From an uncultured Trichococcus sp. (GTDB lineage: Bacteria; Bacillota; Bacilli; Lactobacillales; Aerococcaceae), in assembly GCF_963663645.1 (NCBI RefSeq), contig NZ_OY760503.1:2361501-2425500 (forward strand): a DNA stretch of 64,000 nt. Reading direction: 5' to 3'. The position numbers and the translations under genes were made by a program. The notes beneath the pieces were generated by a model, which saw only the letters and a list, made by a program, of their open reading frames with translations, had not been told where the DNA came from and searched no databases. Within the stretch, counting starts at the first letter, position 1. Each line of letters opens with the position of its first letter. Positions 47,848 through 56,951 of this stretch are shown one piece after another.

Positions 47848-50309
47848 TGGGTAATCTGGAAATTAAAGAGCTGATGCTTGAAAACGTAATGGGGGACCGC
47901 TTCGGGCGATACTCGAAGTACATCATCCAGGATCGCGCTTTGCCGGACATCCGCGATGGACTGAAGCCTGTTCAGCGACGGATCCTGTACGCGATGGATG
48001 TTGCCGGAAACACTTCGGACAAAGGCTTCCGTAAATCGGCCAAAACGGTCGGGAATGTAATCGGTAATTACCATCCGCATGGCGATTCCAGTGTGTATGA
48101 AGCGATGGTCCGGTTGAGCCAGGACTGGAAGATGCGGGAAGTATTGGTCGAAATGCACGGCAACAACGGGAGTATGGATGGAGACTCTGCGGCCGCAATG
48201 CGGTATACCGAGGCGAGACTCTCGAAAATATCGGCGGAACTGTTGCGCGACATCGACAAAGAAACGGTAGACTTTGTGCTGAACTTCGATGATACCGATC
48301 AGGAGCCTACTGTATTGCCGGCTCGATACCCGAATCTTTTGGTGAACGGCGCTACCGGCATTTCCGCAGGTTACGCGACCGATATCCCACCGCATAATTT
48401 AGGGGAGGTCATCGATGCGACTTTGCATTTGATCGACCACCCGGACGCAGAGCTCAAAGCGCTCATGAAATATGTTAAAGGGCCCGATTTCCCTACCGGG
48501 GCGATCATCCAGGGCTTGGATGGCCTGAAGGACGCCTACAGAACCGGCAAAGGCAAAGTTGTCGTACGCTCACGCACGTCCATAGAGAGCATCCGCGGCG
48601 GCAAACAGCAGATCGTCATTTCGGAAATCCCTTATGACGTCAATAAAGCGACGCTGGTGAAAAGGATGGACGAAATCCGTATCAACCGCAAAATCGAAGG
48701 GATCGCCGAAGTACGGGATGAATCGGACCGTTCGGGGCTGCAGATCGTCGTAGAGCTGAAAAAAGAAGCCAACGCGGAAGGGATCCTCAACTATCTGCTC
48801 AAAAATACGGATCTGCAAGTGAACTACAACTTCAATATGGTCGCGATCGATGAGCGTCGTCCGATGCAGGTTGGCTTGCACCAAATATTGAAAGCCTATA
48901 TTCGCCACCAGAAAGTCGTCATCACCCGCCGGACGACCTACAGCTTGAAGAAGGCAGAGACGCGCTTGCATATCGTGGATGCATTGATCAGAGTCATCTC
49001 GATCCTCGATGAAGTCATCCAATTGATCCGTGACAGCAAGGACAAGAAGGACTCAAAACAGAACCTGATGAATCAGTACGCTTTTTCGGAAGCGCAGGCG
49101 GAGGCAATCGTTTCCTTGCAACTGTACCGGTTATCCAATACGGACATCACCGCTCTGCAGAACGAAAAATTGGAACTGAATGAGCAAATTGCGACTTACC
49201 ACGAAATCCTGAAACAGGAAAAAACGTTGTACGCTGTAATGAAGACAGAACTTGCCGCAGTCAAAAAACAATACGCGAACCCTCGCCGGACTACGATCCA
49301 GCATGAAATCGAAGAAATCAAAATTGATACCGAAGTTTTGGTGCCTGTCGAAGAAGTCGTTGTCGTGATCACAAAAGAAGGCTATTACAAGCGCACCAGC
49401 CTGCGCTCTTTCGGAGCGTCGACAATTGAGGAAATCGGATTGCGCGAAGGAGATAAGCCGCTTTTTGTCGGGAAAGCATCGACCCTTGATGCCGTTGTGA
49501 TGTTCACCAGCAAGGGAGACTATCTTCATTTCCCTGTACATGAGTTGCCGGAATTGAAATGGAAAGATACGGGTCATCATATCTCGCAAAACATTCCCTT
49601 CGCTCCGGAAGAGAAGATCATCAGCGTGGAGATTCTCCCGAACAACAGCGAACCAGCCGGGACAATCCTGTTCGTTTCAAAAGAAGGGTACATCAAACAG
49701 ACACTGATGAGCGATTTCCGGACTTTCCGTGGCTACAGAAACAAAAAAGCGGTCGCCATGAAGATGAAGAGCGAGACGGATATGATCGTTTCCATTCAAC
49801 GCTTGGAGGATAACCAAAATTATGATGTGCTGCTTGTGACCCATTTCGGATTCAGCCTGAGGTACGCCGTCAGTGAAGTGGGCACCATCGGAACGCGCGC
49901 CAGCGGAGTCAAGTCCATCAACCTGAAGGATGGGGACTTTGTGGTCGGGGGTGCCGCCTTTAAAGAAGGTGATGAAGAATTCCCGCTCCTTGTGATTACG
50001 CAAAGAGGGAACATCAAAAAATTCAAATCCGGAGAAGTCCCGATTTTGGGTCGAGCGAAACGGGGATTGATGCTGCTGAAGGAATTGAAGGCCAAGCCGC
50101 ATCGCATCATCTTTATGGATTGCGATCTATCAACGCCTAACCGTTATGCAATCCGCACAACGGCTGATAACAACATTGTGGCTGAAAGCAAGGAAATACC
50201 TTTCAGCCCTAGGTATTCCAACGGCAGCTTTGCAATCAACGAGAAGACGGATGGCGAAGTTTCGGACCTCGAAAAAGAGTTTGATTTTTCACAAATTAGA
50301 ATTTTCTAA
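47847..50309 (+). CDS. parC: DNA topoisomerase IV subunit A
   Basis: Breakage-reunion subunit of Topo IV. The catalytic Tyr120 is in A-M-R-Y-T-E-A. The quinolone-resistance region reads [10 protein letters not shown], with Ser81 and Glu85 at the positions equivalent to Ser80/Glu84 of Staphylococcus GrlA, i.e. the susceptible residues. A coiled-coil gate region (about 370-460) and a C-terminal beta-pinwheel follow. The start is GTG at 47847, whose G is the last base of the parE stop, so translation is coupled. 820 residues, normal. Ends at a strong terminator. Confidence 0.96.
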   Translation: MGNLEIKELMLENVMGDRFGRYSKYIIQDRALPDIRDGLKPVQRRILYAMDVAGNTSDKGFRKSAKTVGNVIGNYHPHGDSSVYEAMVRLSQDWKMREVLVEMHGNNGSMDGDSAAAMRYTEARLSKISAELLRDIDKETVDFVLNFDDTDQEPTVLPARYPNLLVNGATGISAGYATDIPPHNLGEVIDATLHLIDHPDAELKALMKYVKGPDFPTGAIIQGLDGLKDAYRTGKGKVVVRSRTSIESIRGGKQQIVISEIPYDVNKATLVKRMDEIRINRKIEGIAEVRDESDRSGLQIVVELKKEANAEGILNYLLKNTDLQVNYNFNMVAIDERRPMQVGLHQILKAYIRHQKVVITRRTTYSLKKAETRLHIVDALIRVISILDEVIQLIRDSKDKKDSKQNLMNQYAFSEAQAEAIVSLQLYRLSNTDITALQNEKLELNEQIATYHEILKQEKTLYAVMKTELAAVKKQYANPRRTTIQHEIEEIKIDTEVLVPVEEVVVVITKEGYYKRTSLRSFGASTIEEIGLREGDKPLFVGKASTLDAVVMFTSKGDYLHFPVHELPELKWKDTGHHISQNIPFAPEEKIISVEILPNNSEPAGTILFVSKEGYIKQTLMSDFRTFRGYRNKKAVAMKMKSETDMIVSIQRLEDNQNYDVLLVTHFGFSLRYAVSEVGTIGTRASGVKSINLKDGDFVVGGAAFKEGDEEFPLLVITQRGNIKKFKSGEVPILGRAKRGLMLLKELKAKPHRIIFMDCDLSTPNRYAIRTTADNNIVAESKEIPFSPRYSNGSFAINEKTDGEVSDLEKEFDFSQIRIF

Positions 50310-50333
50310 TTAACTGTTATAAACAAAAAATCA

Positions 50334-50372
50334 AAACGGAAACTGTGTAATAGCACAGTTTCCGTTTTTTTA
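50334..50372 (+). terminator. Terminator after parC
   Basis: 15-bp stem AAAACGGAAACTGTG / CACAGTTTCCGTTTT with a 6-nt loop, ending in seven T. Confidence 0.95.
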
Positions 50373-50435
50373 TGAAACAGATTTTTCGTCAAAATAAAGG
50401 TTTCACTAACTAAATGGAAGTTTCAGTCAATTTTT

Positions 50436-50471
50436 AACGTTCATAAACGCACTCGTACCAACGTTTATAAA
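50436..50471 (+). promoter_or_regulatory. Direct repeats upstream of the pflB promoter
   Basis: AACGTTCATAAA at 50436-50447 and AACGTTTATAAA at 50460-50471 differ at one base and are 24 bp apart start to start, 50-85 nt upstream of the -35. The remaining non-coding DNA up to the -35 is an A/T-rich tract. The spacing suggests a regulator binding twice on one face of the helix; the regulator is unknown. Confidence 0.45.
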
Positions 50472-50519
50472 ATTTTTTCGAAAAATTTACAAAAAGTTCA
50501 AAAAAAAGATTGATAGTTG

Positions 50520-50547
50520 TTGCACTTTTGTCTGTACGTGTTATAAT
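50520..50547 (+). promoter_or_regulatory. Promoter of pflB
   Basis: TTGCAC at 50520-50525, 16-nt spacer ending in TGT, consensus TATAAT at 50542-50547. An A/T-rich tract just upstream could act as an UP element. About 60 nt of leader follow, containing TGAAAGCACTTTTA (50582-50595), a weak cre-like word with two mismatches. Confidence 0.75.
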
Positions 50548-50608
50548 ATCCATGTAGAAACCTGTTACACATATCACAATGTGAAAGCACTTTTAGGAGG
50601 AACATATA

Positions 50609-52837
50609 ATGGAACAATGGCAAGGTTTTAAAGGTAAAACTTGGAAAGAAGAAGTCGACGTAAGAGACTTCATCATCAACAACTTCTCTGAATACACAGG
50701 CGACGAAAGCTTCTTGGCTGGTCCTACTGAAACTACCACTCAATTATGGGATCAAGTTATGGACCTTACAAAACAAGAAAGAGAAGCTGGCGGCGTATTG
50801 GACATGGACACAAAAGTTGTATCTTCCATTACATCTCATGCAGCAGGCTACTTGAACAAAGAAAAAGAGCAAATCGTTGGTTTCCAAACTGAAAAACCAC
50901 TTAAACGCAGCTTGATGCCTTTCGGCGGTATCCGCATGAGCGAACAGGCTTGTGAAGAAGCTGGCTACAAAGTTGATCCAGAAGTTTCCATGATTTTCCG
51001 CGATTACAGAAAAACGCATAACCAAGGCGTATTTGACGCTTACACACCAGAAATGCGTGCAGCAAGAACAACCGGCGTCATCACTGGCTTGCCAGATGCT
51101 TACGGCCGCGGACGCATCATCGGCGATTACCGTCGTGTAGCTTTATACGGTGTCGACTATTTGATGCAAGACAAATTAAATGAATTCGCTAAAATCGGCG
51201 ACGGCACGATGACTGAAGAAATCATCCGCCTAAGAGAAGAATTCAGCGAACAATACAGAGCTTTGAAAGAATTGAAAGAATTAGGAAACATCTACGGTTT
51301 CGATATTTCAAAACCAGCAGCAAACGCTAAAGAAGCTTTCCAATGGTTATACTTCGGTTACTTGGCTGCCGTTAAACAACAAAATGGTGCAGCGATGTCA
51401 TTAGGCCGTACTTCAACTTTCTTGGACATCTATATCCAACGCGATCTGGAAAACGGAACATTGACTGAAGAAGAAGCACAAGAAATCGTTGACCACTTCG
51501 TAATGAAATTGCGTATGATCAAATTTGCACGTACGCCAGAATACCAAGAATTGTACTCAGGAGATCCTCAATGGGTTACTGAAGCAATCGCAGGTATGGC
51601 ACATGATGGACGCTCAATGGTTACAAAATCAAGCTTCCGTTTCTTGAACACACTGACTAACTTAGGAGCTGCTCCAGAGCCTAACTTGACAGTCCTTTGG
51701 TCAACTAAATTACCTGAAGGATTCAAGAAATACTGTGCTAAAATGTCCATCGAAACAAGCGCTATCCAGTACGAAAACGATGACATGATGAGCCTTGAAT
51801 GGGGCGACGACTACGGTATCGCTTGCTGCGTTTCCGCGATGAGAATCGGAAAACAAATGCAATTCTTCGGAGCTCGTGCTAACTTGGCCAAAACATTGCT
51901 TTACGCAATCAACGGCGGGATTGACGAAACGAAGAAAAAACAAGTCGGACCTAAATTGCAACCAATCACTTCAGAATACCTTGATTACGATGAAGTTGCT
52001 GAAAAATTCGATGTTATGATGGACTGGATCGTAGCTTTGTATGTGAATACATTGAACGTCATCCACTACATGCACGACAAATATTCATACGAATCACTGG
52101 AAATGGCTTTGCATGATACAAACGTTGTCCGCACATTGGCAACTGGTGTCGCTGGTTTCTCTGTTACAATCGATTCACTTTCTGCTATCAAATATGCGAA
52201 AGTTAAGCCGATCCGCGACGAAAACGGCATTGCTATCGACTTCGAAATCGAAGGAGACTTCCCTAAATATGGTAACAACGATGATCGCGCTGACCAAATC
52301 GGTATCGACTTGTTGAAACAATACATGGGCAAAGTTAAGAAACACCAAACATACCGCAACTCTATCCCGACAACTTCTATCCTTACAATCACTTCAAACG
52401 TGGTTTACGGTAAGAAAACTGGTAGCACGCCAGACGGACGTAAAGCGGGCGAGCCATTCGCACCTGGTGCTAACCCAATGCACGGAAGAGATACACACGG
52501 CGCTTTGGCAAGCTTGTCTTCAGTTGCTAAGATCCCTTACAAATATTCATTGGATGGCATCTCCAATACATTCTCGATCATCCCGAAAGCATTGGGACGT
52601 GAAGAGGAAGTACAAAAAGATAACCTTGCAACAATGTTGGATGGATACATCGCTAAAGGTGGCCACCACTTGAACGTTAACGTATTCAACCGCGAAACAT
52701 TGCTTGATGCTATGGATCACCCAGAAAATTACCCACAATTGACGATCCGTGTTTCCGGATACGCTGTTAACTTCATCAAGTTGACTCGCGAACAACAAAT
52801 GGACGTAATCAACCGTACAATGCACGAAATGATGTAA
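50609..52837 (+). CDS. pflB: Formate acetyltransferase (pyruvate formate-lyase) PflB
   Basis: Glycyl-radical enzyme that splits pyruvate with CoA into acetyl-CoA and formate during anaerobic growth. The active-site pair Cys406-Cys407 is in I-A-C-C-V-S and the radical-bearing Gly717 is in R-V-S-G-Y-A-V. 742 residues, close to the usual 750-760. TTAGGAGGAACATATA precedes the ATG. The coding sequence uses a narrow set of preferred codons (for example AAC, TTC, GGT), unlike most neighbours, which fits very high expression. Its activase gene follows after two hairpins. Confidence 0.98.
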   Translation: MEQWQGFKGKTWKEEVDVRDFIINNFSEYTGDESFLAGPTETTTQLWDQVMDLTKQEREAGGVLDMDTKVVSSITSHAAGYLNKEKEQIVGFQTEKPLKRSLMPFGGIRMSEQACEEAGYKVDPEVSMIFRDYRKTHNQGVFDAYTPEMRAARTTGVITGLPDAYGRGRIIGDYRRVALYGVDYLMQDKLNEFAKIGDGTMTEEIIRLREEFSEQYRALKELKELGNIYGFDISKPAANAKEAFQWLYFGYLAAVKQQNGAAMSLGRTSTFLDIYIQRDLENGTLTEEEAQEIVDHFVMKLRMIKFARTPEYQELYSGDPQWVTEAIAGMAHDGRSMVTKSSFRFLNTLTNLGAAPEPNLTVLWSTKLPEGFKKYCAKMSIETSAIQYENDDMMSLEWGDDYGIACCVSAMRIGKQMQFFGARANLAKTLLYAINGGIDETKKKQVGPKLQPITSEYLDYDEVAEKFDVMMDWIVALYVNTLNVIHYMHDKYSYESLEMALHDTNVVRTLATGVAGFSVTIDSLSAIKYAKVKPIRDENGIAIDFEIEGDFPKYGNNDDRADQIGIDLLKQYMGKVKKHQTYRNSIPTTSILTITSNVVYGKKTGSTPDGRKAGEPFAPGANPMHGRDTHGALASLSSVAKIPYKYSLDGISNTFSIIPKALGREEEVQKDNLATMLDGYIAKGGHHLNVNVFNRETLLDAMDHPENYPQLTIRVSGYAVNFIKLTREQQMDVINRTMHEMM

Positions 52838-52871
52838 TTTGCTTCAACTTGCATATTAATCGTATAAATTT

Positions 52872-52902
52872 AAACGGATGGATCATTTGATTCATCCGTT
52901 TT
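52872..52902 (+). terminator. Terminator-like hairpin after pflB
   Basis: AAACGGATG / CATCCGTTT, 9-bp stem with a 12-nt loop. Only four T follow, and they are shared with the next hairpin, so termination may be partial. Confidence 0.75.
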
Positions 52903-52942
52903 CTATCAAAGGGAGCGAAAAGTCGCTCTTTTTGATAGAAAA
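52899..52942 (+). promoter_or_regulatory. Second, overlapping hairpin between pflB and pflA
   Basis: TTTTCTATCAAA (52899-52910) pairs with TTTGATAGAAAA (52931-52942), with an inner GAGCGA / TCGCTC stem. Its left arm shares 4 nt with the T-tract of the preceding hairpin, so full formation of both competes. It may trim or attenuate the message so that pflA is made at lower level than pflB. Confidence 0.6.
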
Positions 52943-52999
52943 TATTCCTTATGCGAGATACAATAAGGTTAAGAAATAAACGACAGAGGAGTTTTTGAA

Positions 53000-53761
53000 A
53001 TGACTGAACCTTTAAAAGGATTTGTGCATTCAACAGAGAGTTTCGGTTCCGTTGATGGGCCCGGAATCCGTTTTATTATATTTATGCAAGGGTGCCGCAT
53101 GCGGTGCCAATTCTGCCATAACCCGGACACTTGGAACATCGGCGGCGGAACCGAAATGACAACGGATGAATTGCTGGATTTAGCCTTGCAATACAAGCCG
53201 TTCTGGGGTCAAAAGGGCGGTATCACCGTCAGCGGCGGCGAACCGTTGCTGCAGATCGACTTCCTGATCGAATTGTTCACGAAAGCCAAAGCGCAAGGTG
53301 TGCATACGACATTGGACACTTGCGGCTTGCCGTTCACTTATGATGAACCATTCTTCAGCCAATTCAACAAACTGTTGGCGGTGACCGATTTGATCCTGTT
53401 GGACATCAAACACATCGACAGCCAAAAGCATAAGGAACTGACTATGTGGCCGAACGAAAGCATCATCGAATTGGCGAAATATCTGTCGGACATCAACAAA
53501 CCGGTTTGGATCCGCCATGTGCTGATACCGGAACGTACCGATTACGATGAATTCCTGATCCGCTTGGATGAGTTCCTGAAAACATTGAAGAATATCGTAA
53601 AAGTCGAGATTTTGCCTTACCATAAGATGGGCGTCTACAAGTGGGAAACCTTAGGAATTCCTTACCAATTGGAGGGAATCGATCCACCTTCCGCCGAGCG
53701 GGTCGAAAATGCCAGAAAACTGCTGCATACGGAAGACTACAAAGGCTATTTGGATCTGTAA
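53000..53761 (+). CDS. pflA: Pyruvate formate-lyase activating enzyme PflA
   Basis: Radical SAM enzyme that abstracts a hydrogen from the glycine of PflB to switch it on under anaerobic conditions. The iron-sulfur ligands are Cys32, Cys36 and Cys39 in C-R-M-R-C-Q-F-C-H-N-P-D-T-W, preceded by D-G-P-G-I-R-F. T-V-S-G-G-E-P-L-L-Q follows near 75 and K-R/H-x-E-I-L-P-Y-H near 210. 253 residues, typical. GAGGAG precedes the ATG. It lies 162 nt after pflB. Confidence 0.97.
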   Translation: MTEPLKGFVHSTESFGSVDGPGIRFIIFMQGCRMRCQFCHNPDTWNIGGGTEMTTDELLDLALQYKPFWGQKGGITVSGGEPLLQIDFLIELFTKAKAQGVHTTLDTCGLPFTYDEPFFSQFNKLLAVTDLILLDIKHIDSQKHKELTMWPNESIIELAKYLSDINKPVWIRHVLIPERTDYDEFLIRLDEFLKTLKNIVKVEILPYHKMGVYKWETLGIPYQLEGIDPPSAERVENARKLLHTEDYKGYLDL

Positions 53762-53777
53762 AATAATACTATTTTTC

Positions 53778-53820
53778 AAGGAAGAAAAGAGAATTGCCAT
53801 TGCTCTTTTCTTCCTTTTTT
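53778..53820 (+). terminator. Terminator after pflA
   Basis: 14-bp perfect stem AAGGAAGAAAAGAG / CTCTTTTCTTCCTT with an 11-nt loop and T-run. Confidence 0.93.
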
Positions 53821-53833
53821 ATTATGATAAATT
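53806..53833 (+). promoter_or_regulatory. Possible promoter of ppaC
   Basis: TGA-TAAATT (53825-53833), the same extended -10 word as the hrcA and xerC promoters. The only -35 candidate, TTTTCT at 53806-53811, lies in the 3' arm of the pflA terminator. Confidence 0.35.
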
Positions 53834-53860
53834 AAGACAATGGAAGAGAGAGTGAATTGA

Positions 53861-54790
53861 ATGAAGAAACTGTTAGTTTTTGGACACCAAAATCCGGATA
53901 CGGATGCGATCACATCTGCAATCGCCTATGCCCACTATCTGAACCAGAATGGAATCGAAGCCGAAGCGGTGGCGCTTGGCTTGCCGAGTGAAGAAACAGC
54001 CTATGCGCTGAAACGATTCAACACGGAAGCTCCGCGCGTCATCGAGACGGCAGCCAACGAAACGGATACGGTTGCTTTGGTCGACCATAATGAAGCCCAA
54101 CAAAGCGTCAGCGACATCAAGGAAGTCGAAGTATATGCCGTAGTGGATCATCACCGCATCGCGAACTTCGAAACGGCCAACCCGTTGTATTACCGTGCTG
54201 AGCCTGTCGGTTGCACAAATACGATCCTTTATAAAATGTACAAGGAAAAAAACATCGCGATTCCTGCCGACATCGCCGGCTTGATGCTTTCTGCTATTAT
54301 ATCGGATACTTTGTTGTTCAAATCCCCGACTTGCACGCCGGAAGATGAAGCAGCGGCAGCGGCCTTGACGGAAATCGCCGGGGTCTCCTTGGACGAATAC
54401 GGTCTTGCAATGCTGAAAGCGGGAACGAACTTGGACGACAAGTCGATTGCGGAATTGTTGACTTTGGACGCGAAATCATTTCCGATGGGCGATAAAAACG
54501 TCCGTATCGCACAGGTGAATACCGTCGATGTACAAGATGTCCTGAAAAGACAAGTTGAACTGGTATCCGCTATGGAAGCGGAAAATACCGCTCAAGGTTA
54601 CGATGTGTTCTTGTTGGTGATCACAAACATCATCGACAGCGATTCTGCTTTATTGGTTGTAGGGTCACATTTGGACACTGTCGCGTCCGCTTTCGGGGTC
54701 TCGTTGAATGAAAATGTTGCCTTGCTGCCGGGCGTTGTTTCACGCAAAAAACAAGTAGTGCCGCCATTGACGGAAGCGTTCTCGAAATAA
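53861..54790 (+). CDS. ppaC: Manganese-dependent inorganic pyrophosphatase (family II)
   Basis: Hydrolyses pyrophosphate released by biosynthesis, pulling those reactions forward. DHH-family motifs are intact: F-G-H-Q-N-P-D-T-D-A near residue 7, V-D-H-N-E near 75, V-V-D-H-H-R-I near 96; the DHHA2 domain begins near 190 and ends with the S-R-K-K-Q substrate-binding stretch near residue 298. 309 residues, normal for the CBS-free form. Monocistronic between two terminators. Confidence 0.97.
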   Translation: MKKLLVFGHQNPDTDAITSAIAYAHYLNQNGIEAEAVALGLPSEETAYALKRFNTEAPRVIETAANETDTVALVDHNEAQQSVSDIKEVEVYAVVDHHRIANFETANPLYYRAEPVGCTNTILYKMYKEKNIAIPADIAGLMLSAIISDTLLFKSPTCTPEDEAAAAALTEIAGVSLDEYGLAMLKAGTNLDDKSIAELLTLDAKSFPMGDKNVRIAQVNTVDVQDVLKRQVELVSAMEAENTAQGYDVFLLVITNIIDSDSALLVVGSHLDTVASAFGVSLNENVALLPGVVSRKKQVVPPLTEAFSK

Positions 54791-54802
54791 ATTTTATAGA
54801 AA

Positions 54803-54849
54803 GGGCGGAGATCCAACTCAGTTAACCTGAAGTGCATCTCTGCTTTTTT
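54803..54849 (+). terminator. Terminator after ppaC
   Basis: GCGGAGAT (54805-54812) pairs with ATCTCTGC (54836-54843, one G-U pair) around a 23-nt loop, followed by six T. Confidence 0.75.
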
Positions 54850-54885
54850 GAAATTTATGCCAAGATAAAGAGGGGAGTTGAGGAC

Positions 54886-55710
54886 ATGAAAATTGGTGTA
54901 ATGTCGGACTTGCATATCGACTCGAATGCGAAAAAACTGGCGCCGGGTCAAACGTATGATTATCTCTTGGCGGAGCTGCTCTATAATCAAGAAATCGACT
55001 TGCTGTTGTTGGCTGGGGATGTCTCATCCGATTACCACGATACCTTTGCTTTCCTGGATCGGATGCGGGACCACAACGTTTCGAAAATCCAATTCATACC
55101 CGGCAATCATGATTTTTGGTCCATCCGCAACCACGAAGAGGACACGGACCGTATCTATCGATTGTTCAAGGAGCGGGATGAAAATCCTGTCGGAAATCCG
55201 TATCTGATCGGAAAGGATTGGGCAGTGGTGGGGAATCCAGGTTGGTATGACTATGGATTCGCCAGCACGCGCTATACAATAGAAGAGTTTTCCAGAAAAA
55301 AGCTGAAAGTCGGCGGCTGGAATGATCGCCAGTATGTGCATTGGCAAAAGGATGATCGCGCGGTTGCCAATGCGATGCAGGAGGAGCTGGAAAGCGACCT
55401 GAAAGAAGTAGGCGACCGGAAAATAATCATGATGACACATGTTGTGACGCATCCGCAATTCGTCATCCCGCTCCCGCATCCGGTGTATGATTATTACAAT
55501 GCTTTCCTCGGGAACAAAAGCTATATGCAACTGTACGAGCGTTATCCGATTGCGCACAGCATCATGGGCCATGTTCACTTCCGAAAAATGCTACATGAGG
55601 ATGATACAACCTTCTATTGCGCATGCCTTGGCAGTGCGCGGCACTGGTATACGGAGGACCCTTACACCGAAATGGCCTATACTATGGAAGAAATTATGGT
55701 TGACGTGTAA
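54886..55710 (+). CDS. Metallophosphoesterase family protein
   Basis: Calcineurin-like phosphoesterase of unknown substrate. The five metal-binding blocks are in order: M-S-D-L-H-I-D at residues 5-11, A-G-D-V-S-S-D near 45, G-N-H-D-F near 74, T-H-V-V-T-H near 186, and G-H-V-H-F near 233. 274 residues with no signal peptide or membrane segment, so probably cytoplasmic. ATG at 54886 follows GGGGAGTTGAGGAC; an in-frame ATG at 54832 lies within the ppaC terminator. It stands alone, with a weak hairpin (AAAAGG / CCTTTT) after it near 55754-55798. Confidence 0.9.
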   Translation: MKIGVMSDLHIDSNAKKLAPGQTYDYLLAELLYNQEIDLLLLAGDVSSDYHDTFAFLDRMRDHNVSKIQFIPGNHDFWSIRNHEEDTDRIYRLFKERDENPVGNPYLIGKDWAVVGNPGWYDYGFASTRYTIEEFSRKKLKVGGWNDRQYVHWQKDDRAVANAMQEELESDLKEVGDRKIIMMTHVVTHPQFVIPLPHPVYDYYNAFLGNKSYMQLYERYPIAHSIMGHVHFRKMLHEDDTTFYCACLGSARHWYTEDPYTEMAYTMEEIMVDV

Positions 55711-55855
55711 TTGGCAGCTTTCCGACTAGTGGTGAAGTGACCAGAAAAGGCACAACCTTTGCGAGAGGGTTATCGCTTTCCTTTTGTCAAAAATAAGTTA
55801 TGCTTATGTTGTAGGTTGGCGCAGTTAGATTAATACAGGTCAGAGGTGGATTCGC

Positions 55856-56809
55856 ATGAGATCATTCAACTTATCGGATGAAGGGGTATACACGCAGACG
55901 AGTAATTGGAGAGCGGCTGACTGGATTCATGTGGAGGATCCGAGCAGCGATGACGTTGAAGATCTGATGACCATTTTCGGCATCCCAAAGGACTACATCA
56001 TGGATTCGTTGGATGAATATGAGGTCCCGCGACAAGAGGAAGTTAAAAATGCTGCAGGGGATGATATCAACCTTCTGATTGTCCTCTTCCCTAAAATGCG
56101 GTCAGTGCAGGAAAAATATACAGAATATCATACCTATCCTCTATCAATCATAACGATCAATGGGACTCTGATCACAGTCTGCAAAGAGACGCCTTCCTTT
56201 TTGACGCGCATCATGAAGAATGAATCCTTCAAAAATGAACCAGCGACATCGCAACATCACATTGTTTTATATATATTATGGGAATTGACCAAGAGTTTTG
56301 TTCATCATCTGAGGGGAATCGATGGCACGATCGAAGATCTGCAAGTCCAAATAACCAGTGCCACCCGGAATGAATATTTCTATAAGCTGATCGCCCTCCA
56401 TAAGAGCTTGGTTTATTTTGAAACATCCATCACTAAGAATCATCCGTTGATAACAGAATCCATTCACAAGGCCACCTTGAACGATGATGCCCAAAGCCAG
56501 GAATTATTGCGTGATATCATTGACATCTCAAACCAAGCAGAAGTGATGGTCACCGAATCAAGCAAGATGATCGATCAGCTGAGCGAAGTGTTTTCGAGCG
56601 TCATCGCGAACAACTTGAACAATATCATGAAAGTATTGACTTCGATCACCATCGTCCTGACGATCCCCACCATCATAGCCGGCTTCTGGGGCATGAATGT
56701 CGGCTTGCCTTTCGAGAATCATCCCTGGGCGTTTGGCATCACCAGTCTGATCACTGTCGTCATCTGCATCTTTACTGTCTATTGGCTGAAAAAGAAAGAT
56801 TACTTCTGA
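55856..56809 (+). CDS. CorA family divalent cation transporter
   Basis: Membrane channel of the CorA (2-TM-GxN) class, mainly importing magnesium. A large cytoplasmic N-terminal domain (about 1-250) is followed by two transmembrane helices. The pore signature G-M-N lies in G-F-W-G-M-N-V-G-L-P-F-E between them, and the C-terminus is the usual Lys-rich tail. 317 residues. GAGGTGG precedes the ATG. Ion specificity cannot be read from the sequence. Monocistronic. Confidence 0.93.
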   Translation: MRSFNLSDEGVYTQTSNWRAADWIHVEDPSSDDVEDLMTIFGIPKDYIMDSLDEYEVPRQEEVKNAAGDDINLLIVLFPKMRSVQEKYTEYHTYPLSIITINGTLITVCKETPSFLTRIMKNESFKNEPATSQHHIVLYILWELTKSFVHHLRGIDGTIEDLQVQITSATRNEYFYKLIALHKSLVYFETSITKNHPLITESIHKATLNDDAQSQELLRDIIDISNQAEVMVTESSKMIDQLSEVFSSVIANNLNNIMKVLTSITIVLTIPTIIAGFWGMNVGLPFENHPWAFGITSLITVVICIFTVYWLKKKDYF

Positions 56810-56834
56810 CGTGGATAAGTGATTGTTGGCAGTT

Positions 56835-56894
56835 GACATCACAATGAAGCGGAACCAGCACAAATAAGTGCTGGTTCCGCTTCATTGTGATGTC
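56835..56894. terminator. Perfect 27-bp hairpin after corA
   Basis: Bases 56835-56861 are exactly complementary to 56868-56894 around the 6-nt loop AAATAA; TTTTGATT follows. It is unusually long for a terminator but sits correctly 25 nt after the corA stop. Confidence 0.85.
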
Positions 56895-56900
56895 TTTTGA

Positions 56901-56930
56901 TTACAGGAAATCGTCCTTGCTTGGTATACT
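56901..56930 (+). promoter_or_regulatory. Promoter of pulA
   Basis: TTACAG at 56901-56906, 18-nt spacer ending in TGG, TATACT at 56925-56930 (extended -10); 21 nt before the pulA ATG. Confidence 0.5.
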
Positions 56931-56951
56931 ATATTTGGGAGGTGATGCGAG

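Noticed and set aside
50565-50590. Rex-like site in the pflB leader around CACAT-ATCACA-ATGTG
   Set aside because: The arms are in the wrong orientation for TTGTGA-N6-TCACAA and only 5 bp long.
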